From Molothrus aeneus (lineage: Eukaryota > Chordata > Aves > Passeriformes > Icteridae): a stretch of 64,000 nt of DNA. The notes under the pieces were generated by a model that had not been told where the DNA came from, searched no databases, and saw only the letters and a program-made list of their open reading frames with translations. The translations under genes were made by a program, and so were the position numbers. Every line of letters starts with the position of its first letter. Positions within the stretch are counted from its first letter, which is position 1. Below, piece by piece: positions 35,492-49,405 of the stretch. The stretch lies in assembly GCF_037042795.1 (NCBI RefSeq), contig NC_089648.1:59004201-59068200 (forward strand), written 5' to 3'.

Positions 35492-38400
35492 CTGTAAGAC
35501 AAAACAAATAGCACAGAGCATAGTAAAAATTTACTGGAAGTCTCTTGAAGTATCTGCTATTCAAAATAGTTTTTATATGGTGTCCTCATCACATATTTTC
35601 TATGTGTTTCTGCTTATCCTCACGGAATTCAAAACAAGCCGTTCTTGTTTTGATCAAGCCAAATGTACATTCATTTTGACAGCTATAAATATTAATTTGC
35701 AATAGATACTGATACAGATGCCTCCAATATCTAACTTACACACACATATTAAAAAAAAAAAAAACAGTAACAGAAATTCATGGGAACAACCCCATACCAT
35801 ATGTTTTTCACTGCCAGCAAAATAACACACTCCAGACACCAAGTATTCTTTCTGAGGACAAGGGAGCTGAATGAACATCACACACCAAATGCTTCACAGA
35901 GGACAGAAATTTCAGCATCCCCTGAAAACACAGTACTTCTCCACTAAAAAGCACACATAAACAAACATCTCAAGGCAGTTTATGAGGTGTTTAATTACAT
36001 GCTGAATGTGATATTACTGTCAGCCAGACACAAGGCTCAACAATGCCCCACATGCTGTGCTTACACTGGAGCACTGCGAGTTATAGCCGTCCTGCTGCCA
36101 GAAAAGTTTCTTCCCAATGCTGTAGTGATTACAGCACTACCACACGAAAATAATTCTGTTTCCCAGTCACTACTGGTTTGCAGGCTCAGCTGGTGACCTG
36201 GGCTTAGCTCAAGGCAGTGCTTTGTCCCTGACGCCTGCTCTGAACAGTGAAGGGGTGCCTCTGCCACAGAGAACAGGTCTTTATCAGCGTGGTGCTCTTA
36301 CCAACAGCTTTCAACAGGGAAAATTACATCTCAGGGAGTCCTTCAAAGCTCCCTGGCATCCAGCAGAGAGGATATTCCTTGAAGGCCATTGCATGAAGCC
36401 TATTTCTTTTTCTCTGGTCAGGCTACTTTACCTCGGGAAAACGAGAACAGGAAAAATTGCCTGGCACTACACTGACCCTTTCTGTGCCTCCAGAGGCTGT
36501 TGAACACATCACACCCCCTCACTCTGGACCCTGCCATGGTACAGTACTGAAAATAAGCCATTCTGGCTGCAAGCAAAGGTGATCCCCCATATACACACAC
36601 ATATAAAGTGTGCTTTCACTAATACAGTCCTTCCAGCCCTAAGGAATGTGAACAGGTAAGAAATAAGCTGGGGAGAAGGAAAGGAAGAAGAGGCCCTCAC
36701 ACAGCCATAAGACGTCTGGAGCTAAGATTTTTGCTTGTTATCAGTCAGCTGTGCTCACAAGAGATATGAAAGCATGGACAAACTGCTGATAAATCCATCT
36801 GGACTGAAACACCATGAGTTCAACTTTGAAAGGCAACCAAATGCACCAAACACCACGTGCTGATGCTTCAGTTTGTGGAGAGACATTCATGCTGTTCCAA
36901 CCACAGAAAAGCAGTAGAGTTACTATTCAGAAGAGTCTTACAGCTGACTTACACACTCAGTCTTGTTCCTATTTTGGCTAAGCTCATTTTTGCTATTTGT
37001 GCTTTGCTGCCTCTGCAACAGGTGGATGTCAGAGGGAAAATCTTCCTTGCTTTCAAGAGCTCCAACTCTGCAAGAGCTGTCTCACAGCAGGCAAGCTGTG
37101 AACATGAGCCAAGACACCTGCAGGTTGCTGCAGCCTACCAGCAGGCTGGGCACAGGGTTACTGAGCAGCTCTTTGAAACACTCTCCCACACCTTCATACA
37201 GCGTCAGCCGGAACATCCATGCACCAAAGGTATTTCTGAACAGTCCCGGGACACCTAAATACCTGGGATGTGTCTGCAGGGTTCAACCAATGGCCAGCCC
37301 TGACACCACACACATGTTCCTCCTCCACTGGGACCTACTGTGGAATGCAAGGACATCCCCCCAGGCAATGCAGTGACCTGCCAGCCCTTCTGGCTCCAGA
37401 GGGCTCACTGCTGACAGGCACCAAACAATGGAAGACAGATGACTGCAGGCAAGGCAGCTCCCAGCCACTCTTTCCCTGGAGGCTGTTAACAGCAGCAAGA
37501 GCTGAACCATTAAAGAAAAGCTCCTCAAGGAGCTCCTCAAAGCCAGGCACCCATGCTAAGATGGTCTCAGTGATGGGGAGTGACAGCTTGCCACTGCCTT
37601 AACAGGAGGGAGGGCACAACAGTCCAACTGGGTACTGCCTCACTGATTACTGTAACTTCTGCTTTTGCCTGCAGCCTTGCCTTTACCAGTGTCAGAGATC
37701 TCCAGCTCCTGTTTGGAGGCAAACTTGAATTCATGCCTGCTCTCACTCCCTATTTCCCCAGTGACAGTGTCAGCACTAATGTATACACCAAGCTCTTTGT
37801 GGCTAACCAGAACAATACCTCAGACCTGGGAAGTAATACTCTGGTTTTAGCTGGGGAGGAAAAGACATGAACAGCTTGTGACAAAGGTTAACTGCTTAAA
37901 AACAGGATAAATAGATGTACAAAGCAGCATGCTGCACAAAGTCATCACAGTATAAGAGCTGCCAGAGCAACATGCCAACTAGTGCATGCTGCTGGAAGCA
38001 TGACAAAAAGGGATCTAGATTAATGGTGGTTTATGTGCCTATGAAAAAAATTCAACACATTTGTAAGCCTCTTCTACTTAGAGTGTAGGCAACAGAAAAC
38101 CTAAAAGTAAAGGTTTCATCACAATATTTCCTCCAAGCCAAAACAGAGCAAGGGCAGTCTTCCCAGGCACTTCCCTAGGTGTCTTGACATTTTAAAATGT
38201 CACAGCAGGTGACAGTGCCATGCAGCCAACATCTGAGAATGGATCCATAGCTTTCTGAGAAGTAAAAACTTGTTTTCAAGTCACAAAACTCCTGAAGTAA
38301 ACATAAAAATTTGCATTAGATAAAGGGATCTTCAATCTACCTTCATTACATCAAACAGTGAATCTTGATGTAAACAAAGGCCATAACCAAGCACTTAAAT

Positions 38401-41400
38401 AAACTCACAAAAAAGACCAATTTTTGTCACTTCAGTGTTTTAAAGAGAATAAATTATAAGGCTTATTGTGTATAAATTCAATCCACTTGACTTCTGTCAG
38501 ATGCCTGTTGGCAAATTTAAAGTAATCTCTTAAGGTTATCCTCTGTCCCATGCTATGAAGCCAATGGTCTTAAAAGGTCAGACGGCAACAGAGAAGAGAA
38601 GAGAAAGAAACCTCAACAGCTTTCCTGAACAAATTCACATGAAGATAAACAGGAATAAATATAGCATCTGGATAGGAAATTTAAATTCCAATGTTTCATG
38701 TACAGGCGAGCAATGAGGGCAAAACCACACATGCTCAAGAAACTACAATTCTTTTAATGCAAACATATTGCAACTGAGTTGGCAGGAAGAGTCCAGCTGC
38801 TAACAGGTAAGTATACAACACAGAGGTTACTCAGCTGCCTTGTCTGCAGCTTCCACAAGGACCATGAACAGTAGCTTCCATTTTTCCATTTAAACATCAT
38901 TAGAGATTCCTTCCACTCAGAGCTGAGATACATTTTCATGTTCTCGGGAAATGATGCCTTGATATACTAAAAACTTCAGCTTTTATGACTGTCAATTTTA
39001 TCTCCAGAAAAATTTTCATTCATTCAATAGATAATGAACATACTGAGGGAATCCAAGGCTTAAATAAATAATAATCAAACATTATCAATATTTTCTGAAC
39101 CATTTCTGTCCATCCACATGCTAAGTTTCTCTACTGGGACCAAAATTACTTTCAATAAACATTTTCCAAAAAATTAAAATTGTTTGAAAATTTACACTGG
39201 ACTGAAACAAGTATAAGCCACTAATATGAAGCCTTTGTGTACTACAAGCAATAGTATCACACAAAGTATTTCATAAATGTTTCAGAAGAAGACAGGTTTT
39301 CTGTTACCAGTGAACTGAAAGTCCTGAATTTCTTTCTTGAAAAAGTTCCTTTTATATTTTAATTTCCAAGTATTCCTTGTCAGTTTGTACCCATTTTTTC
39401 TTAAGCCACATTAACCTATGGATTACATAGCTGTAGTAGCCCAACACTTGCTCTCTTGGTATATGATGGAGCAAGGGATTATGTACCTCCTCAAACTCAA
39501 TTTTATTGTGCTAAGCACATAGTCCTTCTGCTCTTATGAAAACATTCTCCATCTTCTGGCTCAGCCTGTCATTCTTTGCCCACCATGTGCTACGCTGAAC
39601 CACAGAAATCCCAGGAAACATGACAAAGCATAACTCCAGTGGGTTTAGAGAATTTCCATTTCTAATGGAAGTTCTTTGCCTTATCCTGCTGGCTGGAAGA
39701 TGCTGTGGTTTTATGTATGGCTTATTGAATGCTAAAAGGGCTTTCAGTTCTCTTTTCCACATTTCATAAAAGTAATCTTGAGCATTTGTCTCTCTGTGGG
39801 ATGAACAAAAATCACAAACAATGCAAAATGTTTATCATATTGTAGATTAATTCTTAAAACTCAAACCTGTTGGAAACAAATGCATACAATCTAGTTTCAA
39901 ATTAAGTCCCCACTGTTACATGTGTCCAGATCAGAGCAACACAGATCAAACTATCAGTGTTTGCTGCTACTTGTGCCCTTTTAATAATGTAAAAGACCCA
40001 CAGGTATCCAATCAGAATAAAAGCTGCTATTGTTTTATATATGGTAAAATTATTATTTGGGAGGATAGACCAAAAAAACAAAAGGAAGAACAACTGAAGT
40101 GCAAGAGGAAAAAAAAAAGAACAAACCCTTCACATATGTTAATGCAGAGCTGTAAAATAAATTAGAAAAATCAGCCAACACCACCATCTACTGGGCAAGA
40201 CAAGGACAAAGACTTCATTGCAATAAAGACAATTGTTGCTGCATTCTGACGGGAACTTCAGCAACAAAACATATCTTGACACCACAACAGTAATTGTGGA
40301 CACTCTCAGAAGAAATCTGCAAAGTTTTTAATATCCAAAACACAAGTAAATTGAGTAAATGTTCAATATTCTTAATGCCTATGAAGTACCTAAGCTTAAA
40401 GTAGCAGGATTCCACAGCAGTTTGTCAAGAGGACTGACACCTGGGACTTCAGTGATACAAAAACCACACTCTCATCTCTAGCTAGCAAAAAGTTATCATC
40501 ATTCTTGATGTTAATCCCCATTTAGTCACAGTGGTTTCAGTGGGACTCCTCAAATAAATCAGAGCTTTCCTGGCATTTTACAGTCTTTTTAAAGTGAAGG
40601 AATTGTCTGTCACCATTGAATTGTCCAACCACATCCTGCTACATGCCAAACTATTTATAACATATTATTGAAGTTGAATAAGTTATTAAATGCCAGAGCT
40701 TGTCCATTCAACCAGACCCCTCTTCCCTGTGTGTGTGATACACTCTTTACATGCACAATCACATACTACTTTTTCCACAGAGCCCCTGCCCCAGGCAAGG
40801 GCTGAATAGCATTCAGAAAAATGAGGCAGCTGTTGGTATTTTTATACTCTTTCTTCAAGCAGTAAAGCCAGTCTTATTTACTCTACATGGTTTGAAAGCA
40901 GAATGACTGTTTATTTTCTTTTTTAAAAAACTCCTATGTACAACAAAGAACACATATCTTAAAAAGCTTTAGGCACTCTAGCAATTACTGTTACAATGCA
41001 GTGTAAAGTAACTCCTGAAACAAAATCTCTGTTCTCAGCCACTTACAAAAGAAACAACCTCCCTTTGGTAGCTCTTCATCCTTCTGAGTACTCTGCTCCC
41101 AGCTTATTTTAAAGCACTCAGTAAGCATGTGACCCCTTACACTTGCCTCGTCACAAAATTTTGACTCTTTTAGGGGTAGAGAATATTGGGGAAATGTGCT
41201 GTTTCTGCACCTGCCAATTCTGCTTCTTCACTCATGAGAAAGGATCCCACCTGCACACTGCTACTCTGCAAATATGGCAAAAGACAAACTTAAGAGTGAT
41301 CACAGGGAATCTAGACTCCCTAAATCACAGTCAGCAGAAATTAAATTCCTCACCACAACCAAGGGGCAAGGCCAGACCCACTCTCACTGGAAAGATGCTG

Positions 41401-44400
41401 TCAGCAAGAAAGGCAAGCACTAGCACTTCCACCAGTTTTGGACTGATTTTAAGATGCTTCAGTAACACTGCAATAGGCTAATCCTGAAGTAACAAAGAAG
41501 AGAGAACAATTTGCATCCAAAAAGAAAGGGTTTTTTCCTTTCTGGGCAGGCACAAGCAGGAAGGAATTGCTATCAAATTATATCCTTCCAAAAATAAAAA
41601 ATAATAGGAGCATTCTCTCATCACTGCTGAACAGAAAGCTAAGGTACCATCAGAAAGAGAGACTGACATTTTCCCAGTATATACCAATACCTCAGTCCTA
41701 TCTGCAGTAATGTTTATCTACTTTATTCTTAGACACTCCTCAGGCTCTTCCAAACCCCCTCCCATCCCACTTCAAGTGCTCAAGAATTATCTCAGTACCA
41801 GAGGGCTTCCCACTGATTTCTCTACACTGCAAACTCAGCCTGCCTTATTATCTCCACTTGAGTAGGAAATTGCAGCTAAACAGACTTTCTTAAGGTGACA
41901 CATAAATCAGCAACAGAGCCAGAAGTCAAGGCCTGCCAAGATGACGCTTATTGATCCAGAAGTTGACCTACAAGGCAACCCTGGCTCCGAATTATTTTGG
42001 CCAGAGTATTTCTAGATACAAAACACTAATATCTCATGGGAAGCCCAAGCTAGCAAGCAAATAAAAAAATGGCTACCTGCCAAAAATTTGGTTCCAGTGA
42101 GTTGTTCAGCATTGCGCAGAAAGCTGCGGTAGAAACAAGTGCGGTGCTAAGCGTTCCTGTGTGGGATTTACCTGCAATAGTCACAAAACTATTCCTTTTC
42201 CTTCCTGAAACCCTCTGCCCAGTTGTTTGCAAATTTAACAGCATCTACAGCAAATAGCACAGAAGACTTTGTGGTAAAATTTCATGTGATCATTTAAGAC
42301 TACCATGAATACACATGAGGGAACCCAAATAAAGATCCAAAGGCAAACCTAAATCCAGCATTTCTTGCTTTTGCAGTTTTAATGATTTTAATAGTGAAAT
42401 TTCCTTTTTTGGTCTTTCTTTTCTTTACATAAGGTTCACTCATTTTATGACATTGCAAAGTTTTAACCAGAAATCTATGGCAATGAAGCAGAGCAAGAGC
42501 TAATTAATTACAGTAGATTGCAACAGAATAAAGTTAATTTCATGTGGAAAGGACCAGGCCACTGGGTAGATCTGCTGGGGCTCACACATGGTCAGAGGAA
42601 GTCCCCATCCACCTTGTTTTCTGCTCCCTAGGCTACTCCTTACCACCTTCCCTGAAGGGAACCCATCTTCTCTCTGGAGCAGCACCTTCCCAGTCCCGGC
42701 AGTGATTTAACCAGTTACCAGTGATGTTTCCCAGGGACACCACTCTCATGGACCCTCCCTGCCTCTCCAGATTCAAAGTGCAGCCCATGCCACCACGAGA
42801 GAACAGGAACAGCCTTGCACTGTAAAAGCAGTGCAATGTTATCGCCCGAGACACTACCCCTGTTTCCATAACAGTGTGAGAAAATAAGTTGTTCTAAAAT
42901 CATTAATTATTTCAGGCAAGCTGGAACACAACTTCAGAACAGGCAGGTGGAAGGATGCACTCTACTGCTTTGAATTGCTGCAGCACCCCTGCATTCAGAA
43001 ACACAGCAATCCAAAACACTCTTACCTTCTTGACAGAACTGCTGGAAATACCAAACACCACTGGTCATTATTCCACCATTCATATGCACTACTCTATCAG
43101 GTTTCCTGCAATATTTGCTGCCCAACTTTATTTACAGGTTAATTTCTTCATCATTAAATTTTAATTTTTTTTTTCCTTTATGTTCAAGCACAATTTGCAA
43201 GCTGGAAATAACCAAAATTCTGTCCACGCAGTTTATAACTGCTCACTTTCCAAACACAGCACTAGAAAATGCATTAAGAAGTACTTCATAAACTTCTGTC
43301 ACTGCAGTAGGAAGTGACTGTAAATTATTACAGCTTTTCCAATTTAATGAGTATATTTAAATCTTGAAGCCATAGTGTTACTGTGTGCACTCAGCAGAGA
43401 TTTGAAAAAAAAAGAAAAAAAAAAGAGAAAAAAGAGGAGTGTTTCACATTTACATTCACACCATGCAGAGTAACTGGTAAGCACTGATGTTTTTCAGATG
43501 AGCATACATTACTTTGCCTGCCACATGAAGGCATTCTGTAATTTGTAAACTATTTTAAATTCTACTGGAATTCAAGTTTTCTGTTTTATTTAAACATATT
43601 GAAAGAACTAATATACAATGCTAAAATTTTTGTTCACAGTCTTCAGTGCATCATACTGTACAATTTTTAATCCTCCCTATTCCCTATGTAATTTGAAATT
43701 CTAGCATTTTCCACAACTACTCACTACTTATCTGTCACACAGCATGTTCAAAGCAGTGTTCAAGGAGTGTTAACTATTTTTGCTGAAGATTTTTTTAACA
43801 AAGTCTCTATAAGAATGTATTTCCACAGCTTTCTCCAACTACATGTGACAAAACCCTGAGAATTAACAGTGCCCAAACTCATAGGAAAATAACATTTACA
43901 GCATTTTTCTGGTATAGAAACAGATTCAGGAATAAGAGACTGTGGCATGGCTGAGAACAGAAACTTGGTATCTGATTTGCTCCCTCATTTTGATTAGACT
44001 GGGAAACAACAAAAAGAAATAATCCAAGTATCTATTCCTGATTTAGATGTTCCTCTGTACCATAAGAAAAGTTAAATTTAAGAAATTTAAGAAAACATTG
44101 AGAAAAGTTATTTTTAAATGTTTCAAAAACATTGTGCTCTGCTTACAATAGTGTTCTACCAACTTTTCACCATTCAGGAACTCATATTCACAAAAATTAA
44201 GTGGTTCTAAAAAGAATGGTTGCTCATATATATTTGCCTGATAACCCCAGGCTTGATTTTAATAAAGCACACAAGAAAAGAGATTTCTTAAAACATGCAT
44301 ACGTTAAAATAAGCATGACACTTCATCATGCAAGCAGTAAAGACAAGCAAATGCTATATTATTTATACAACTAAAAATAAGGACTTCAATTAGGTAACTC

Positions 44401-45430
44401 CCTAAAATGTTGATATCAAAAAGCAGCATTTCAATATTTTGGTATAGGTTTAACTTATTATGCTGATACAATACAGTTTACCAAATCTGACTGTTCAATT
44501 TCTCCAAACATTTTAAGAAGAGAAAAGATTAAACGTGAGAAATTAAGCAATACATTGTCTACAATGGATATTTAAGCTATCGCTTACTATTTGTTAAAAA
44601 AATGACTCAGATTACTCTAATCTATTACCAAGCTGCAAAACTAGAACATTTGTGTTTAAGTATCTTGCTATTACAGGGTTTTCATCAGATTTTTCAAGTG
44701 CATTTCAATGCACAATACACAACAATGGTTTGATGCCTTTAATGGAACAAGTCTATTACAATTTTTGAAAGACACACACAAGCTTACATTAAGTAAGTGC
44801 TATGTAAGGTCATTTTCTTTAGGTTCAGGACACAATGTAAAATACTCTGTGACCAAGAGAGTTCAGGTAAATAATCCTCATTAAACCCATTCTGAGAATT
44901 CCACATAGAGCATACCATATCTTCCATGATCACATTTACAATTTCAAGTGATTAGTCACCATTTTAACCATCACTATTTAGAATCAGTCTTGAAAGAGGA
45001 GTCATTACCATTATCATAAAAGCTTAAAAGTCCTTACTATTTTAACAGCTCAATTTGGTTTTGGTATCTGTGTGAACACCTAGTCTCTCACTGAATCTTG
45101 ATGTTCCCCTGTACAGTGACCTTCTTGGAATAATTCTACATTGTTAGAAAATATTCTTCCTTCAGTCAGTCTTAAAATAGCTCCATTTCAATTTCATCCC
45201 TTTCATCCCTTCAACCCCTTGCTTTTGTAGCTAACAAAATGCAAACCAGCAAACAACCCCCCAAATAATAACCCAAAAAGGAGCTGCCTGGCCAATACTC
45301 TGTATATTTCACCATTCTGGGCAGACTACTATTGCATCTCTGAATGCACCTCCCCTAATGCTTGGACCAAAGAAAGAATCTCTGTCCAAAAATCAAATAT
45401 GTATGTTTCCAAATTATAATAAATAAATTT

Positions 45431-45483
45431 TAAAAACAAACAAATACCCAAACAAACAAACAAAAACAACAACAAAAAAAAAA
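45431..45483. repeat. A-rich tract with CAAA units
   Basis: AAACAAACAAA-type sequence, with four CAAA units in a row followed by AACAACAAC and an A run. It is low-complexity. Confidence 0.85.
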
Positions 45484-45944
45484 GCAACAAAAGAGCAGCC
45501 TTAAAATAAAGCTCATGCTTTCCTGAAAGCAACATAATTAAGAATCATCTATATGATTTCTTGAAGTTACCCTTAGCTACCTCCCAGCTCCTTTCCCTCA
45601 CTTCTTCCCATGGAAACCTTTCAGTTCCTCTACTCATTAGTGACTAACTTTGCTTCAGTTTTGTACAACATAGGATAGCCACAATTGAAAAAAGGACAAA
45701 CCAGTGATTTAGATGAGATTATTATATTTTCCTGCACTGTTCCCTTTTGTATTGCACAAACACTGCAACACTATGGTTCCCTTTCACACAATGTTGCATA
45801 TTAAAATAGAAAGAAATTTTGAAAGCCTGGACTTAAAATACAGAACTGTTCAGGGATGTGGAAGCTTATCACAGCTTTGGCTATCATCATCACTATGACA
45901 TGATGAAGTCTGAAATCCTGAAAGAAGGCAGAGAAACAAATAAT

Positions 45945-47110
45945 GAAGCAGCAGCCCTGGACTTCAGAAGAGGTGTATGTTGGCTTGTTCAGAGATCTGC
46001 TTGGCAGGATCATACAGGACACTGTTCTAAAGGGTAACAAGCCCAGGAAATAGGTCTCTCTCTCTCCAAGGATGTCACACCAGGAGAATGAGGCATGTCA
46101 ATGTGCAAGAAGTTAGGCAAATGTGGATGAAGGCCAACTTGAATGAACCAGGGACTCCTGACTTAGTTCAAAAAGGAAAAGGAGGTAAGCAGAACATGGA
46201 AAAGGAAACTTCACAGACAAGGTATGTAGTGATATTGCTGTAGTGTACAGTCATGGAATTAGGAAATCCAAAACTCAGCCAGAGAATAAACTAGCAAAGG
46301 GAACAAGAAAGGCTTCTCTATGAGTACAGGCAGGAAAAGTAAATTATGAAATTGAAGAGAACGGCTGATGAACTGAAGGGCAGGGTTGCTGGTCTATCTA
46401 GACCTCAATAAGCTGAAGAAGATGGGCTAGCAAGATGCCATGAAGGTCCACCAAAGCAGGCACTAGGCCCTGCACCTGGAACAGAGCCTCTCTGTGCACT
46501 AGTTCAGAGCAGGGGCTGACTATGTGAGAGCAGCTTTGCAGAAAAGCTGTGAGCTGAACATGAGTCAGCAATGTGCCCTGGCAGCAAAGGTGGCCAGGAG
46601 CACCCCAGGCTACCTGAGCAAGAGGGCAGCCAGCAGGACAGGGGAACACACCATTCACCTCCAGTGAATACTGATGTGCCTGCTAGGAGAAAGGCACTCT
46701 CACACTGCAGCAAGTCCACCAAACCAGGTACAGGCTGTGGCAGATGACATGCAAGAAGCTGAGTGAATCCATTTGCTCAGTCTTAAGAACAGGAGAGATT
46801 TTACTGCACTCTTCCAGCAGTTAATGGGAGGATATAGAGGGGATGGAGCCAGGTTCTTCTCAGATGTGCAGGGGAGAAGGACAAGAGGCAGCAGGCATAA
46901 GCTACAAAAGGAGAAATTTCAACAAAGTATCCATAAAAGGAAAAAAATTACTATGAGTGTAGAAAAATGCTGGAACAAGTCACCCAGAGAGACTGTGGTA
47001 TCTCCAGTCCTGCAGATAACCAAATCCTGAGCAACCTGATCTAACCCGCCCTGACGCCTGGGATACTCAGTCTGGGTGATGGCCTGAAGTCCTCTGCAAA
47101 GAAAATTATT
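45945..47110 (+). mobile_element. CR1 LINE, internally deleted, body plus 3' region
   Basis: Three blocks match CR1 in order on the plus strand. Block 1 (about 45950-46330) resembles the region from GCCCTGGACTTCAGAAGA through CTGCTTGGCAGGATC to AAAGGCTTCTCTATGAGTAC, upstream of and into the reverse transcriptase. Block 2 (about 46420-46640) matches the late body: CCTGCACCTGG, GAGCTGAACATGAGTCAGCA, TGTGCCCTGGCAGCAAAGG, GCCAGCAGGAC. Block 3 (about 46790-47060) is the 3' end: GATGGAGCCAGGTTCTTCTC, GGACAAGAGGCAGCAGGC, GTCACCCAGAGAGACTGTGG, GAGCAACCTGATCTAACC. Most of the reverse transcriptase is missing between blocks 1 and 2, and all reading frames are broken. This is an old copy, antisense to L3MBTL3 and distinct in subfamily from the 8.7 kb copy. 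Confidence 0.88.
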
Positions 47111-48034
47111 CTGTACATTTATTCTACTGTTCTGTGACTAAAAGCAAAAATTCAGACAGGCCCACAAAACAGACAAACGACCTAACACCAACACAAAAAC
47201 ACATTCACAACATGTATGCCCCAAATTTCAAACATTTTTTTAAATTTTTACTTCAACAATAGAAATCCTATCAGATACCAAAAGATAAAAATTTAAATGC
47301 CACATATTTTCTTGTGAGATTCCTTTCAAAATATAAACTACAAGCAAAACACATTAGTTTTAATTATACAAAAATATTGACTTTAATCAAGAGGAAATAG
47401 GTACAGGACAATCTCTAATATCAAAATTGCAAGCACAGCAAATGATACCTTCTGACGACAGATAAATAAAAAGAAACTGAAAACAAAAGAGTTGTGATTC
47501 ACTTCAGGAAACTCAACTGGTGTGAGAAATGTAAGCAAAATTACTACTCTGATATAATTCAAATGTCTAAACTGAAACTGGTTCAGAAGCATTCACTTTA
47601 TTCATCTTTCTAGGCACCCACATGACAAAAGCATAGCAAAAATAAACTATTTTTAGAAATAAAAAGACCTAAGAATGTAGGACTGTGAGAGTCAATAACA
47701 GTATGAAAATTCTTAGTGATACAGTAATATAATGTTCAAAGTGGACTGCATTTTCACACTTTTGAGATTTCTTTGGGATTTTGTGCATTTGATTAATTCT
47801 GTCTGTATAGTGAGGCAGTGCTAATTTATGCCTTCCTACAGGGATGACGGCTGTCTGTGCCAGCACCACAAACTGAATCAAGAAACTCCAGAGCTAAAAC
47901 CTAACAGGCTACAGTCTCTTAACTCAGAACTGCAGATTCATGTTTTATTCATAAAAGCAGATACCTACACACCAGCTTTTCAAATGCATCCTTTTGTCAT
48001 TTAACATTTTTATTGAAAAAATTACATATCTTAC

Positions 48035-48146
48035 CTTTAGGTCACTTCCTGGCAAAGTACCTATGCCATCCTTCCAGTCCATTGCACTAAATACATCAAA
48101 CTCCTGACCATTTCCACTAGACGCAGATTCATTCATGATGCATGTA
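48035..48146 (-). CDS. L3MBTL3: L3MBTL3 coding exon 1: start codon exon
   Basis: Ten bases of 5' UTR, then ATG at 48136-48134 and 34 codons ending in phase 0. The translation is MNESASSGNGQEFDVFSAMD followed by WKDGIGTLPGSDLK. QEFDVFS-MDWKDG-GTLPGSDLK equals the remembered human N-terminus, which fixes the start. The start has A at position -3, a fair context. A second ATG at 48143 is out of frame, has a weak context and gives a 4-codon reading that overlaps the true start. The acceptor is a run of pyrimidines ending CCAG before TACATG; the donor is CTAAAG followed by GTAAGA. The coding region 48035-48136 is 102 nt. Confidence 0.97.
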
Positions 48147-48580
48147 CTGGAAAAAAAAAGAAAAAGGTTATCTGAAAATTCTGTAAGTGGTTTAATGCTT
48201 ATATCATCAGGTCTTTCTTCTAATGCATTTCACAGATTTGTATCAAATGCTTCCCTCTGCACACTGGCAACATGGACAACTGATGACAAGGCTGATAATA
48301 TACATGATGTAATGAAAGTAAGGGGAAATCTTTCTGAAACTTTGAAAATAATGCCTGTTTCACACACTAGGAGGCAATGGGGCTGTACTGGAGAGAAAAG
48401 AAAAATTTCAAACTGCAAATAAATTGACAGGAGGAAAACATGTCAAGTACATTTAAAAACATCTGTTCTAGGAAAGGCAAGACATGACTGCATGCCTCTA
48501 ATAAATACACTAAGCACTGATTAGCAGAACCGGATTTCCTTAATATTGGATAGCATGCTGATGTGAATGCTTTACCCAAG

Positions 48581-48610
48581 TTCAAATTAAAATTTCAAAA
48601 TTAATTTGAA
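48581..48610. repeat. Perfect inverted repeat, 10-bp arms and 10-base loop
   Basis: TTCAAATTAA, then AATTTCAAAA, then TTAATTTGAA. The arms are exact reverse complements. It lies about 435 bases upstream of the ATG exon in the intron. Confidence 0.85.
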
Positions 48611-49405
48611 ACTGTCAGTTTCCTGGTCTGACTCAGGACACTTGAATATTCTTCATCTGTTTCTATAAATATAAATTTTGAATTGTATTTGTTAAAACTT
48701 ATTTCCATGTTAGAGAAGCACACCAGAGAAACCTACTGCTTTGCAAGACTTGACTTTACTGGATCCCTCTGTTTCAGAACAGTGAGTGGAGAGAATATAA
48801 TGTTAGCCTTCAAAAATAGTGCATCTGGACATCCCTTTCTGTGATAAAGAATTCGCACAAGCAACAGAAGTAGATTGCATTTGCCTCTGACCCCCGGCTT
48901 CAGCTCACCACTTGTCACCATCAGTTGCACTGAACTGCAAGTGTTTCTAGCAGCCAGTTGTGAGTGCCACCAACTTCTTCCTTTCCCCTTCTCACAAACC
49001 CAGCAATCTTTAATCTGTGGCCTGGCACCTAATTCACTATTTGTGCAATGTGGAATCTGACTTAATAATTTTGTTTCTGAAGAACGGCCGCACTATGCCT
49101 AGCAGCTGAAATAATCTGTGGCAAAATTAGCTGTCATTGTTTGTGAACTATTAGCAAAACCTCACTACTTTTGAAATTTGCAGTTTCTGAACTTTTTGGA
49201 ATGTAAACTCTCTGAACTTTTAAACGAATACTTTTTAAGCCTCATACCCCATCTGGAGACTGCAAACTTTTGCTTCAAGTATCAGTATTTGAAAATAAAA
49301 TAGATAGAGAACTTCCTCAAAATTTAACCTTGTTTTCTAAAGCCTAATTTCTAACTTAGGTCCCACTCTGAATCTGCAAATACTTTCTGGAGATCTTGAC
49401 TTTTC

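Larger units (their letters stand above)
35492..48034 (-). other. L3MBTL3: Largest intron, between coding exons 1 and 2 (12.5 kb)
   Basis: A phase-0 intron. It holds a higher-GC stretch at about 36.0-37.9 kb with several overlapping short open frames and no recognised protein. It also holds an A-rich tract at 45431 and an internally deleted CR1 copy at about 45.95-47.11 kb. The rest is AT-rich and featureless to the eye. Confidence 0.88.

Noticed and set aside
36857..37602. Several overlapping open frames in a higher-GC part of the largest intron
   Set aside because: Frames are open in parallel on both strands with no recognised protein or splice pattern. They are noted only as a compositional patch.
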